A stretch of DNA of 54,487 nt, taken from the NCBI GenBank assembly GCA_964403075.1, contig CAYOEV010000015.1, positions 1 to 54,487 of the forward strand, read 5' to 3'. This stretch comes from CAYOEV01 sp964403075 (GTDB lineage Bacteria > Bacteroidota > Bacteroidia > Cytophagales > Cyclobacteriaceae). Each line of letters begins with the position of its first letter. The stretch's first letter is position 1. Made by a program: the position numbers and the translations under genes. Of this stretch, positions 33,841-43,306 are shown one piece after another. The notes beneath the pieces were generated by a model. The model searched no databases and was not told the DNA's origin. It worked only from the letters and a program-made list of their open reading frames with translations.

Positions 33841-36638
33841 CCTTTAAATATTTGTTCCCTCACATCTGGATCATTGGCATTGAAAACCACTTCTGCCGAA
33901 TAAAAATACGTACCTGCCGGTAATAATTGACCACGATCCGTACGTCCGTCCCAATTAATCGATATGTCATTTTCATTCTCCTCTGAATTGTACGTAAACA
34001 AACGTTTTCCGGTGCGGTCAAAGACTGTAAAAACCAAAGACGCTACGAACAATGGGCAACGCTCCACATTTTCCGATAGTGTGTACGGAGTAAATAAATC
34101 GTTGATTCCATCTCCATTGGGAGAAAAAGCATTCGGTAATTCAAAGCGGGGACAATTTTCCGAACAGATAGGCTCACTTAACTCACTTTCATTACCCGAC
34201 CGGTCCACAGCAGAAATCCGGTAACATCCTTTAAAAGAATCTAAATCCAGGTGGGTGAAGGTGGTTGCAGTCGTACTGGTAAGCAGGAAATAATCAGCTT
34301 CCAGGCTGGTAGGAGAAAAATAGATATTGAATTGACTGATGTCATCCTGGCACTCCGGGGATAAATCCAATGACCAATTGAGTTCATTTTCGAAAAAAGA
34401 AAAATCACACACATCCGGGTCGGCAAATAACTGCTGGCAACGGAACCCCGGGTCTACGGCAAAACTGAACCCAGTCGGCGTACACGGTGGAATAGAATCG
34501 CTGGGTTGCGCACACTGAATTTGTGAATTATTGAGAAGAGGTGCGGGCAGGTCATCGTTTCCGTAGGAACCCTGTGTAGTCACAAAATAGCAATAAGAAA
34601 TCTCATCATCCAATTCAGTACCATTAAAACTGCCATCATCAAAATAAGTGAAACCTGCTTCCACCACGTTTACGGAGTCGATGAGCACCAACTCCTCATC
34701 GTTGGCCGGATTCACATGGTCGCGGTATACCCGGTGAGGTCGGCCCTCTAGCGTATTCGACCAGGGGACACTCGCCGACCAGTTTACGCGCATGGCGCCA
34801 ATTTCTGGTTGTAATTCCAACCTGACAGCGCTGGCAGCAAACGACGTGTCCACAATGGCACCCAAATTATTGATCAGGACCACCTTATACGTGTAGGCGT
34901 CCAGGTCCGTATTTAAACCCGTATCGTCAAAAAATGGATCAGACAGACCCGTGGCCAATGAAGTGAAATCACCTGAAGTCGCCTGGCCGGTTACGCGAAG
35001 CAGGTCGTAGGTAAAAGGACCCTGCGCCAGAATTTCAGGAGCCAGGGGATCTACCCATTCTACCCGAATGGCGCCGCTTTCAGCGTCTGTATTTGTCACA
35101 TCCACTTTTGTTATGATCGGCGCATCTGCGATGATCTCAGCACAGGCTTCAGCAGAGGGCAAACTTTCACCTCCCGCCGGACTTGGGAACGTCGCCACCA
35201 GACGGTAGCAATACAAGGCACCAGGTGCCAGCCCTTGTCCGTTATTATTGTCGGAATAGGTGGTGGCGGTGGCAGGTAATTTTTTAATGAGTTCATAGCC
35301 CGCATTTTCCGGAATACCCGTCGCACAAGAATCTTCCGGCAGCATAAAACGATCTACGCGCCGGTACACTTCAATGGTATCGGCGTTTGAGCAGGAGTAC
35401 TGATCCCAATTCAGGTCCATCCGGTTGTTAACGGAGTCTACATTCAGCCCTGTGGGAGGCGGCCCCACCACCTTTATCGACCAGGTTTGGAAATCCACCA
35501 GCTTAGGGGCAGTAGGATTGCCTTCACCATCCAGGGGTGGGTTGTCTTCCACTTTGAATCGCACCTCATAAGGCCGCTCCCTAATCAAAGGACAATCTGT
35601 CTTCCACTCAAAATCCAATATCCCTGGAGAAGCTTGTGGTGTGGGTGGATCCGGACTAAAGGTAGCCACTGGATTGACCAGTGATTCATCAAATGGGCCA
35701 CCAAAAGCTTCAAGGGTAACCGGATGTCCATCCGGATCGGTACCTATGGCAACGGCCGTGACCGTATCGCCAGCCACTACGCAGATATCGTCTGGAATTT
35801 CCAGTTCCGGTCGCTCGTTGTCTGTTTCCTCTACGATAATCTGCATGTCGCGCTTCACAAAACCTATGCGGATAAAAACACCCCCAATTTGACGCCACTC
35901 TTCCACAATGAAGGCGACGTTGTATTCTCCTGGGGCTCCAGGTGCATCCCAAATCAAATCGCCACTCAAGGAATCCAATGTAAAAGTGGGTGGCCCGTCC
36001 TGTGCCTGGTTGGCCTGATTAAAATTGAAATCGGTGTAAAAGGCAGGATTGTTGGGATTGAGATAACCATTTACATTTTCGCCCCGGTCTTTTTGGGGGA
36101 TGGAAAATCGGTAGCTCAGGCTGTCTCCATCACGATCAAAGGCCCCTGGGTTGTGAATAAATATCAAACTTGAGCCTGCCAGGTCGACCGGTGGGATGGT
36201 CAACACCGGCGTGCTGTTGACACCAATCAAGGGATCTATGATGATCCGGGTTTCGGTGTAAAAATCCGTCCCCCCGGAGTTATTCATGTTGATCACGTTA
36301 TTATTACGGAAAGACTCCCTGTAACTTACCACATAACTCCCTATAGAACTGTATGTGTGGGTTAGGGTAAATTGCCACTTTTCCGTGTCGTTACCGATAT
36401 TTTCTACCAGGGTCCAGGCTACTTCTTCGGCTACAGATCCGTCACCAAAATCAAACTCTCCCTGGCCGAAATTCACCCCCTCTGTATCTCGATAACCGGT
36501 TATCGTAAAGAGGAAAGTGAGATTAGAACCACTGACGCGCTGTGCCGTAATCTCAAGGGCACGGATGTGGGTGGCCTGCAATTCAAGCGTGCATGTCCAC
36601 AGGAATATCCCCAATACTACCGAACCAAGTAATCTCAT
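33819..36638 (-). CDS. Secreted FN3-like protein with type IX (type B) C-terminal sorting domain
   Basis: A 939-residue surface protein. The signal peptide MRLLGSVVLGIFLWTCTLELQA is followed by THIRALEITAQ, the start of a PKD-like module seen in gliding-motility-associated proteins. Cadherin/PKD-like modules (about 30-390) are followed by several fibronectin type III-like modules (about 395-830: NRMDLNWDQYSC, SGAIRVEWVDP, GAMRVNWSAS, ENELNWSLDLS). The last 90 residues are the CHU_C / type B sorting domain: LPNAFSPNGDGINDLFTP and INWDGRTDRGQLLPAGTY. It should cross the outer membrane by T9SS and be held on the surface, possibly in adhesion. No enzyme domain is visible. Confidence 0.9.
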   Translation of the reverse strand: MRLLGSVVLGIFLWTCTLELQATHIRALEITAQRVSGSNLTFLFTITGYRDTEGVNFGQGEFDFGDGSVAEEVAWTLVENIGNDTEKWQFTLTHTYSSIGSYVVSYRESFRNNNVINMNNSGGTDFYTETRIIIDPLIGVNSTPVLTIPPVDLAGSSLIFIHNPGAFDRDGDSLSYRFSIPQKDRGENVNGYLNPNNPAFYTDFNFNQANQAQDGPPTFTLDSLSGDLIWDAPGAPGEYNVAFIVEEWRQIGGVFIRIGFVKRDMQIIVEETDNERPELEIPDDICVVAGDTVTAVAIGTDPDGHPVTLEAFGGPFDESLVNPVATFSPDPPTPQASPGILDFEWKTDCPLIRERPYEVRFKVEDNPPLDGEGNPTAPKLVDFQTWSIKVVGPPPTGLNVDSVNNRMDLNWDQYSCSNADTIEVYRRVDRFMLPEDSCATGIPENAGYELIKKLPATATTYSDNNNGQGLAPGALYCYRLVATFPSPAGGESLPSAEACAEIIADAPIITKVDVTNTDAESGAIRVEWVDPLAPEILAQGPFTYDLLRVTGQATSGDFTSLATGLSDPFFDDTGLNTDLDAYTYKVVLINNLGAIVDTSFAASAVRLELQPEIGAMRVNWSASVPWSNTLEGRPHRVYRDHVNPANDEELVLIDSVNVVEAGFTYFDDGSFNGTELDDEISYCYFVTTQGSYGNDDLPAPLLNNSQIQCAQPSDSIPPCTPTGFSFAVDPGFRCQQLFADPDVCDFSFFENELNWSLDLSPECQDDISQFNIYFSPTSLEADYFLLTSTTATTFTHLDLDSFKGCYRISAVDRSGNESELSEPICSENCPRFELPNAFSPNGDGINDLFTPYTLSENVERCPLFVASLVFTVFDRTGKRLFTYNSEENENDISINWDGRTDRGQLLPAGTYFYSAEVVFNANDPDVREQIFKGWLQLLR

Positions 36639-36753
36639 TCCAACCGATTTACGAATAAAGCTGTAAAATTATACATCTACCCATTAAGTTACCCCAGGCA
36701 ATGTCCGGGACCTGTCTTAACAATTTAGAACCAATCTAAAATGAAAATATTTC

Positions 36754-36785
36754 GTTGCTAGTGGTTAGTTCCAAAACTACCTTTG
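36754..36785 (+). promoter_or_regulatory. Predicted Bacteroidota-type promoter of sdhCAB
   Basis: GTTG (36754-36757) and TACCTTTG (36778-36785) are separated by exactly 20 bases, matching TTTG-N19-21-TAnnTTTG. Transcription would start near 36792 and give a leader of about 30 bases before the sdhC ATG, with AAAAGG as a weak ribosome site. Confidence 0.65.
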
Positions 36786-36821
36786 GAACCGATAGAAATA
36801 CCAAAAGGTTACTATAATCGT

Positions 36822-37493
36822 ATGAGTTGGATTAAGCAGTTTTTCACAAGTTCAATCGGTCGTAAAGTGGCAATGGCGCTGTCCGCACTCTTTTTGATCA
36901 TATTTCTCCTCCAGCATTTCCTCATCAACTTTACCTCTGTGTTTAGTGAAGAAACGTTCAATCAACTGTCTCACTTCATGGGTACCAATCCGGCGGTGCA
37001 GTTTTTGTTGCAACCGGTACTCATTTTTGGTGTGGTTTTCCACTTCGCCATGGGTTTTGTGCTGGAATACCGCAATCGGAAAGCCAGGGGTGTAGCTTAT
37101 GCAAAAAACGTGGGTGCGGCCAATTCTTCATGGATGTCGCGCAACATGATTTGGAGTGGATTGTTCATACTCTTTTTCCTTGGCTTTCATTTTTATGATT
37201 TCTGGATACCGGAAATGAATTATAAGTACATCCAGTTCAAACCGGAAAATCCCGACAGGTACTACAGTGAGGTGGTACACATGTTTCAGGACCCGATAAG
37301 GGTGGGCATTTACAGCCTCTCCTTCGTGTTTTTAAGCTTACATCTGATGCATGGTTTTGCTTCTGCCTTTCAATCTATGGGCGCCAACCACAGTAAGTAC
37401 ACACCTTTCATACAAAAATTGGGTAATATTTATTCCATTGCCATCCCGGCAGGTTTTGTATTCATTGCATGGTATCACTACATATTACACTAA
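36822..37493 (+). CDS. sdhC: Succinate dehydrogenase/fumarate reductase cytochrome b558 subunit
   Basis: A 223-residue membrane anchor with five predicted spans, of the single-subunit diheme type found in Bacteroidota and Epsilonproteobacteria. Spans lie near residues 16-36, 60-80, 107-127, 152-172 and 199-219. Histidines fit for haem ligation occur in FLLQHFLINF, VVFHFAMGF, FLGFHFYDF, LHLMHGF and IAWYHYIL. It anchors SdhA and SdhB and passes electrons to or from the menaquinone pool. The ATG giving MSWIKQFFTSSIG is chosen; upstream in-frame residues contain the promoter. It is the first gene of sdhCAB. Confidence 0.95.
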   Translation: MSWIKQFFTSSIGRKVAMALSALFLIIFLLQHFLINFTSVFSEETFNQLSHFMGTNPAVQFLLQPVLIFGVVFHFAMGFVLEYRNRKARGVAYAKNVGAANSSWMSRNMIWSGLFILFFLGFHFYDFWIPEMNYKYIQFKPENPDRYYSEVVHMFQDPIRVGIYSLSFVFLSLHLMHGFASAFQSMGANHSKYTPFIQKLGNIYSIAIPAGFVFIAWYHYILH

Positions 37494-37496
37494 GAC

Positions 37497-39506
37497 ATGT
37501 CAAAAATCGATTCGCACATTCCAGAAGGACCTCTCGCTGATAAGTGGACGCAGCATAAAAACAACATTCGTCTGGTAAATCCGGCAAACAAAAGAAACAT
37601 AGATGTCATTGTCGTGGGCACCGGTCTTGCCGGAGGTTCAGCCTCCGCGACACTGGCGGAATTGGGCTACAACGTAAAGGCTTTCTGTTATCAGGACTCT
37701 CCCCGACGGGCGCACTCCATCGCTGCACAGGGGGGTATCAATGCAGCCAAGAATTACCAGGGCGATGGTGACTCCGTTTATCGTTTGTTTTACGATACAG
37801 TAAAAGGGGGAGATTATCGAAGCCGGGAAGCCAACGTGTATCGCCTGGCTGAAGTATCCGGTAATATTATCGACCAATGCGTGGCGCAAGGTGTCCCATT
37901 TGCCAGGGATTACGGAGGCCTGTTAGACAACAGGTCATTTGGTGGCGTGCAGGTATCAAGAACCTTTTATGCGAAAGGCCAAACGGGCCAACAGCTGTTA
38001 CTGGGCTGTTATGCCGCGATGTCCAGACAAATTGGGAGAGGCAAGATTAAAATGTTCAATCGTCACGAGATGATGGACGTGGTGGTGGTGGATGGTAAAG
38101 CCAGAGGTATCATTACCAGAAATCTGATCACTGGAGAGGTAGAACGCCACGCGGCGCATGCCGTGGTGATTGCTTCAGGTGGTTACGGCAATGTATTTTT
38201 CCTATCCACCAATGCAATGGGATCGAACACCTCAGCTGCCTGGAGGATACACAAAAAAGGTGCCCATTTCGCCAACCCCTGCTTTACGCAGATTCACCCG
38301 ACCTGTATACCGCAGCACGGAGAGCAACAATCCAAACTGACGTTGATGAGCGAATCACTCAGGAATGACGGACGTATATGGGTGCCCGCCAAAAAAGAGG
38401 ATGCGGAGGCCATCCGAGCAGGTACAAAAGGCCCCAATGACATAGCAGAAGAGGATAGAGACTACTACCTGGAAAGAAGGTATCCTTCGTTCGGTAATCT
38501 CACCCCTCGTGACGTGGCTTCACGTGCTGCAAAGGAACGTTGTGATGCCGGTTTTGGTGTAGGCAAAAATGAAACCGGAGAGGCTGTGTACCTTGATTTT
38601 GATTCGGCCATTATGCGCTATGGAAGAGAACAGGCAAACATCAAAGGACTACATGATGCTTCCGACCAGCAGATCAGGAAATTGGGCGAAAAAGTGATAG
38701 AGTCGAAGTATGGCAATTTATTTGAGATTTACGAAAAAATAACCGCCGATAACCCCTACAACACACCTATGATGATTTATCCTGCGGTCCATTACACCAT
38801 GGGTGGGGTGTGGGTAGATTACAACCTTATGACGAGCATCCCGGGGTGTTATGCCATCGGAGAAGCTAATTTCTCAGATCACGGCGCAAATAGATTGGGT
38901 GCTTCTGCCTTGATGCAGGGCTTGGCAGATGGTTATTTTGTACTGCCTTACACCATAGGTGACTACCTTGCCGATGACATTAGCACTGGTCCGATACCGA
39001 CGGACACGAAAGAATTTGAGGAAGCCGAGAAAAGCGTTCGGGAAAAGCTCGAATTTTTTGTAAACAACAAAGGATCTAGATCGGTGGACCACTTCCATAA
39101 ACGACTGGGCAAGATCATGTGGGACAAAGTAGGCATGTCCCGAAATAAAAAAGGACTGCAAGAAGCCATTTCAGAAATCAAAGCGTTACGAATAGAGTTC
39201 TACAAAGAGGTACGTGTGCCGGGGCGGACCAACGAAATTAACAGTGAGCTGGATAAGGCAGGCCGGGTGGCCGACTTTCTTGAGCTAGGTGAACTGTTCG
39301 CCAGAGACGCTCTGGAAAGGAATGAGTCCTGTGGCGGTCATTTTAGAGAAGAATTCCAAACCGAAGATGGTGAAGCCGTAAGGGACGACCAGAACTACGC
39401 CCATGTTTCACTCTGGGAATATGCCGGAGAACCCTCGAAGGCTAGGTTTCACAAAGAAGAATTGAAATATGAAAACATTGAACTCAAGGTTCGGTCATAT
39501 AAATAA
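37497..39506 (+). CDS. sdhA: Succinate dehydrogenase/fumarate reductase flavoprotein subunit
   Basis: A 669-residue FAD subunit. The dinucleotide fold is VIVVGTGLAGGSASATLAELGY, HSIAAQGGINAAKN holds the His that binds FAD covalently, and FTQIHPTCIPQHGEQQ and TPRDVASRA form the dicarboxylate site. HYTMGGVWVDYN and SDHGANRLGASALMQGL are the C-terminal FAD motifs. The long form of about 640-670 residues is usual for the b558-type complex. It interconverts succinate and fumarate at the cytoplasmic side of the inner membrane. Three bases separate it from sdhC. Confidence 0.98.
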   Translation: MSKIDSHIPEGPLADKWTQHKNNIRLVNPANKRNIDVIVVGTGLAGGSASATLAELGYNVKAFCYQDSPRRAHSIAAQGGINAAKNYQGDGDSVYRLFYDTVKGGDYRSREANVYRLAEVSGNIIDQCVAQGVPFARDYGGLLDNRSFGGVQVSRTFYAKGQTGQQLLLGCYAAMSRQIGRGKIKMFNRHEMMDVVVVDGKARGIITRNLITGEVERHAAHAVVIASGGYGNVFFLSTNAMGSNTSAAWRIHKKGAHFANPCFTQIHPTCIPQHGEQQSKLTLMSESLRNDGRIWVPAKKEDAEAIRAGTKGPNDIAEEDRDYYLERRYPSFGNLTPRDVASRAAKERCDAGFGVGKNETGEAVYLDFDSAIMRYGREQANIKGLHDASDQQIRKLGEKVIESKYGNLFEIYEKITADNPYNTPMMIYPAVHYTMGGVWVDYNLMTSIPGCYAIGEANFSDHGANRLGASALMQGLADGYFVLPYTIGDYLADDISTGPIPTDTKEFEEAEKSVREKLEFFVNNKGSRSVDHFHKRLGKIMWDKVGMSRNKKGLQEAISEIKALRIEFYKEVRVPGRTNEINSELDKAGRVADFLELGELFARDALERNESCGGHFREEFQTEDGEAVRDDQNYAHVSLWEYAGEPSKARFHKEELKYENIELKVRSYK

Positions 39507-39515
39507 GTAGCGATC

Positions 39516-40274
39516 ATGACAGCAAAGGGAATGAACTTAAGGTTAAAAATTTGGAGACAGCAGTCCAATGAAGACAAAGGTAAAATGGTGGAATATCAGG
39601 TGGCTGATGTTTCCCCGGACAGCTCCTTTTTGGAGATGATGGACATGCTAAATGAGCAGTTGATAGAAAGGAATGAAACACCAGTAGCATTTGATCATGA
39701 CTGCCGGGAAGGTATTTGTGGTTCCTGCAACATGTTCATCAACGGGCGAGCGCATGGCCCGAGAGCCAGAACAACAACCTGTCAGTTGCATATGCGTGAA
39801 TTCAAAGATGGCGACACCATCTATATTGAGCCATGGCGGGCGAAGGCATTCCCGGTCATCCAGGACTTGGTAGTGGATAGAAGTGGCTTCGATCGAATCA
39901 TGTCTGCGGGAGGATTCATTGGTGTCAACACTTCTGGTAACACCCAGGATGCCAATGCCATCCCTATTCCAAAGGAGAATGCAGATCTCGCCTTCAATGC
40001 AGCCACGTGTATTGGATGTGGCGCCTGTGTGGCTGCATGCAAAAACGCGTCAGCCATGTTGTTTACCAGTGCAAAAGTATCCCAGTTTGCACTGCTCCCT
40101 CAGGGGCGGATAGAGGCAGAAGACCGTGTGAAAAATATGGTCAAACAGATGGATGAGGAGGGTTTTGGATCATGTACAAATACAGGTGCTTGTGCCGCAG
40201 AATGTCCGAAAGGAATATCACTTGAGAACATTGCACGCATGAATCGTGAATACCTGAAAGCCAGCGTGAGCTAG
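39516..40274 (+). CDS. sdhB: Succinate dehydrogenase/fumarate reductase iron-sulfur subunit
   Basis: A 252-residue subunit with three clusters: [2Fe-2S] in CREGICGSCNMFINGRAHG with a further Cys in TTTCQLHM, [4Fe-4S] in CIGCGACVAAC, and [3Fe-4S] in CTNTGACAAECPKG, with the final Cys of each motif shared across clusters as usual. It carries electrons between SdhA and SdhC. The family often starts at MNLRLKIW, five codons later (39531), so the exact start is open. It is the last gene of the operon, followed 28 bases later by a terminator. Confidence 0.97.
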   Translation: MTAKGMNLRLKIWRQQSNEDKGKMVEYQVADVSPDSSFLEMMDMLNEQLIERNETPVAFDHDCREGICGSCNMFINGRAHGPRARTTTCQLHMREFKDGDTIYIEPWRAKAFPVIQDLVVDRSGFDRIMSAGGFIGVNTSGNTQDANAIPIPKENADLAFNAATCIGCGACVAACKNASAMLFTSAKVSQFALLPQGRIEAEDRVKNMVKQMDEEGFGSCTNTGACAAECPKGISLENIARMNREYLKASVS

Positions 40275-40301
40275 CGCATTTCTACCAATTATCAATCATT
40301 G

Positions 40302-40322
40302 AAGGCATCCTTTGGGTGCCTT
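40302..40322 (+). terminator. Rho-independent terminator after sdhB
   Basis: AAGGCATCC (40302-40310), a three-base loop, and GGGTGCCTT (40314-40322) form a 9-bp stem with one G-T pair, followed by a short T-rich run (TTGTTCATTT). The position just after the last sdh gene fits. Confidence 0.8.
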
Positions 40323-40382
40323 TGTTCATTTCCCGCATCAATTTTTAGTATTTTAGACATCCAATTGTAAATATATCATTCA

Positions 40383-41039
40383 ATGAAGTGCCAGACCTGC
40401 TACCTGTTGACATTCATTTTTTCGGCCCTCTTGTTCACGGCTTGTGGGGAAGATGACGAGGCGCCCAAAAATGAAATCACCTTCAATGGAACCACTTATG
40501 CCATCAGCGCGGGGGTGATAGAAGATTACGGCGTTATTTCATTGAATGATGGGGTCAATGGCGGTGAATTTTATAATTATGATTTTTCTATTACTGATGG
40601 GGCTTTCGTGTTCGACTCAGAAGGATTCCTGATCGATTTAGATGCAAGTGCCACCGTATGGATTTTTGGATTTTTAGTTACCGAAGCGCCTCTATTTGAC
40701 AATGGTACCTATGTGTGGCCGGAATCCAATAGCCTTCCTGACGATCCCCAATGGATGGCCAATTTTTTTCTATTTAATAGCGATGGCGTTTTTGTGCCGG
40801 TGTCAGGAGACCTCAACGTACGTGGACAGGATCTTAACAGAAGACTGACCTACAACATGGAATTGTTCAATTCATCTGACTCAGTCACTGTTTCTCCACC
40901 AACATTTTCAATGAGGGGAAGCTATTCAGGTACGTTTGATTACGTGGACCTAACAGGGACGACGGCGCGTATGCCGGGTAAGCCTCAACACTGGGAAGAA
41001 ATGAAACGTACCCATACTCAAAAGTGGCTGCGCAGATAA
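40383..41039 (+). CDS. Lipoprotein of unknown function
   Basis: The protein has 218 residues with a signal peptide and lipobox LLFTAC (Cys21) followed by the acidic GEDDEAP, typical of Bacteroidota surface lipoproteins. The body is beta-rich: ITFNGTTYAISAGVIEDYG, then YNYDFSITDGAF and RRLTYNMELF, with a final GSYSGTFDYVDL. That final line looks like the usual end of this lipoprotein type; the 26 residues after it (through KWLRR) are basic and unlike the rest, perhaps an extension from a lost stop. No function is known and it stands alone. Confidence 0.75.
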   Translation: MKCQTCYLLTFIFSALLFTACGEDDEAPKNEITFNGTTYAISAGVIEDYGVISLNDGVNGGEFYNYDFSITDGAFVFDSEGFLIDLDASATVWIFGFLVTEAPLFDNGTYVWPESNSLPDDPQWMANFFLFNSDGVFVPVSGDLNVRGQDLNRRLTYNMELFNSSDSVTVSPPTFSMRGSYSGTFDYVDLTGTTARMPGKPQHWEEMKRTHTQKWLRR

Positions 41040-41183
41040 ATACAATGGTTATCTCGGGGTTGCTCTAGTTATTGACCTTCAAACAAATGATCATCTATGA
41101 CACATGAACGGCCAGGTGATTCACGGAGGTAATACATGAAAAGTCCGGCAGTCCTAATTGGGGTACTCCATCCATTCCCTCTG

Positions 41184-41924
41184 CTACATGTCGTAGGGAA
41201 ATCTTTTCATCACCTTTTTAATATCTTCAGGTACATCTACGCCATGGGCATCATGCTGGGTCAAGGCTACTTTAATGCGCAATCCATTTTCCAGCCACCG
41301 CAACTGTTCGAGAGATTCCGCAGTCTCCAGGGGAGATTTGGGCCAACTTATGACCTGCTCCAAAATATCCTTACGGTAGGCATAGATGCCAATGTGTTTG
41401 TAATATTGGTGCTGACTTAGCCATTTCGTCTTTGGGTAATCGCGCACGTATGGAATGGCCTGACGACTGAAGTACAAGGCCTCTCTATTTTTTGTCAGTA
41501 CCACCTTCATCACATTGGGGTTATCTAACAATTCCTGTTCTGCCAGCACCTTGACAAGCGTTGCCAACTCGGTATGTCCATCGAGCAGTGCTGCGAGGGC
41601 ATCTATTTGCTCCGGATGAATAAATGGCTCATCCCCCTGAATATTGATGTAATAATCTGCATCAATGTTCGCAGCCACTTCCCCACAGCGCGCGGTTCCA
41701 TTTTCATGATCAGAACGGGTCAGCACCACCTCGCCACCCCACTCCCGCACATGATTCAATATCCGTTGGTCATCGGTGGCCACCACCAATCCATTCAATT
41801 GTGTGGCCTTCCTCGCCTGTGTGTACACCCGCCGAATCATGCTCATCCCCCGGATATCCGCCAGCGGTTTACCCGGAAAGCGACTCGATGCATAACGGGC
41901 GGGGATTACACCTAATATCTTCAT
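41184..41924 (-). CDS. kdsB: 3-deoxy-manno-octulosonate cytidylyltransferase (CMP-Kdo synthetase)
   Basis: A 246-residue enzyme that activates Kdo with CTP for LPS inner-core synthesis. Motifs: GVIPARYASSRFPGKPL, VVATDDQRI, LTRSDHENGTARCGEV, YYINIQGDEPFI, then AIPYVRD and KHIGIYAYRK. Length matches the family. It shows that the cell makes Kdo-containing LPS, so it has an outer membrane. Its ATG overlaps the NfeD stop in ATGA (41924-41921), so translation of the two is coupled; I know of no direct functional link. Confidence 0.97.
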   Translation of the reverse strand: MKILGVIPARYASSRFPGKPLADIRGMSMIRRVYTQARKATQLNGLVVATDDQRILNHVREWGGEVVLTRSDHENGTARCGEVAANIDADYYINIQGDEPFIHPEQIDALAALLDGHTELATLVKVLAEQELLDNPNVMKVVLTKNREALYFSRQAIPYVRDYPKTKWLSQHQYYKHIGIYAYRKDILEQVISWPKSPLETAESLEQLRWLENGLRIKVALTQHDAHGVDVPEDIKKVMKRFPYDM

Positions 41925-43276
41925 TCATCTTTCAATTTTACACGCAATGACGTGCCCTCATCAGATATGACCACCACGCGATTGCCCTTATCGATGTATT
42001 CGCCCCTTGTATACGCATCATACATTTCATTGTCTACCATAATCTTACCACTTGGCCTAAGAATGGTGTGGGCCACACCCTCTTTACCTACCATGGACTG
42101 GCCACTATAAAAAGAGGAAGTATAGCCTGCATCTTTCCCTTGCTCCTCAGAAAGGGATATTCGTTTAAATGCCTTTGTATTCGTGAAACTGGCTCCACCA
42201 ACGAATAATAATATAACTCCTCCTCCCATGGCTGCTATAACCACCAAAATGGATAGCCAAATCCTGTCGGCTTCTACAAAGGAAAAATCCAGATCATCGT
42301 TGTTCAGCATCACCAATACCAAAGAACTGAGGACGCCAGAAATACCCAAAATGCCTGCCACACCAAATCCAGGAATTACGAACACCTCTACGGCAATCAA
42401 TGCGAGGCCCACAAGAAATAAGGCTATTTCCCAGTTGGCAGCCAACCCATTCAGGTAGAAAGGTACCAGATAAAAGACCAATGCCAAGATGGCCGCTGCA
42501 AGTGGAAAACCGACGCCCGGCGTTTGCAATTCAAAATAGATACCCCCAATGATGACGAGTATGAGCACGCCACTAATGGCTGGATTCAAAAAGAAAGCGA
42601 TGATGGATTCTGTGGCACCCTGCTCGTACTTCTTCAAATCATACGCCTCCACCTGAGAAATAGACATGATTTCATCGATGCTATTTACCTCCGCATCACA
42701 AAAACCATACTTTTTGGCCTCGGTAACTGAAAATGTTATCACTTTGCCTTCCTGTGCGATGCTATCCAGGTCGATGTCTTCGTCCACCATGCCTTCGGCT
42801 ATTTTGGGATTCCTTCCGGTAGCTTCCGCCGTAGAGCGCATGATCGAACGCATGTACGACTGGTATTTATCGGGTGCCTGCTCTCCTTCGCCCGTGACCA
42901 CGGTTGCTGCGCCGATGCTAGAGCCAGGTGCCATGTAGATGCTGTCGCAAGCAATCGATATCAAGGCACCCGCCGACGCAGCATCCTTGTTGATAAAAGC
43001 GTAGATGGGAATTTCAAAATTTAGTATCCGCGTCCGAATGTCATCGGCATCATTCAGGGCCCCGCCATAAGTATCCAACTCCAGAATTACATAATCCGCC
43101 TTCAACTCCTCAGCCTCAGCAAGCGCAAGTTCTGTCTTACGATTGGTTCGCGGATCAATCACATCATCAATTACCAAGTGGTAAACCAACGGTCTGGACC
43201 GCTCATTTTCCTTCGTCTCCTGTCCTGAAGCTGCCATTATTGACAGTAGCCCCAGACCTATTATTATCACTCTCAT
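41921..43276 (-). CDS. NfeD-type membrane serine protease homologue
   Basis: The protein has 451 residues: a signal peptide (MRVIIIGLGLLSIMAASGQ), a ClpP-like serine protease domain (about 30-220), four or five membrane spans (about 232-365), and a C-terminal OB-fold NfeD domain (about 390-451: VGKEGVAHTILRPSGKIMV). In the protease part, LELDTYGGAL is the oxyanion strand and NKDAASAGALISIACDS supplies the nucleophile Ser. Long NfeD proteins cleave membrane proteins such as stomatin partners, but no stomatin-like gene is adjacent here. It is the first gene of a two-gene unit with kdsB. Confidence 0.93.
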   Translation of the reverse strand: MRVIIIGLGLLSIMAASGQETKENERSRPLVYHLVIDDVIDPRTNRKTELALAEAEELKADYVILELDTYGGALNDADDIRTRILNFEIPIYAFINKDAASAGALISIACDSIYMAPGSSIGAATVVTGEGEQAPDKYQSYMRSIMRSTAEATGRNPKIAEGMVDEDIDLDSIAQEGKVITFSVTEAKKYGFCDAEVNSIDEIMSISQVEAYDLKKYEQGATESIIAFFLNPAISGVLILVIIGGIYFELQTPGVGFPLAAAILALVFYLVPFYLNGLAANWEIALFLVGLALIAVEVFVIPGFGVAGILGISGVLSSLVLVMLNNDDLDFSFVEADRIWLSILVVIAAMGGGVILLFVGGASFTNTKAFKRISLSEEQGKDAGYTSSFYSGQSMVGKEGVAHTILRPSGKIMVDNEMYDAYTRGEYIDKGNRVVVISDEGTSLRVKLKDE

Positions 43277-43306
43277 GATTATTAGTTTTGCTCAAAATTA
43301 AACGCT

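Noticed and set aside
41040..41183. Possible small gene or RNA between the lipoprotein and kdsB
   Set aside because: A short frame from an ATG after GGAGG (about 41136) is open, but it runs antisense through kdsB and has no domain; no stable RNA fold was evident.
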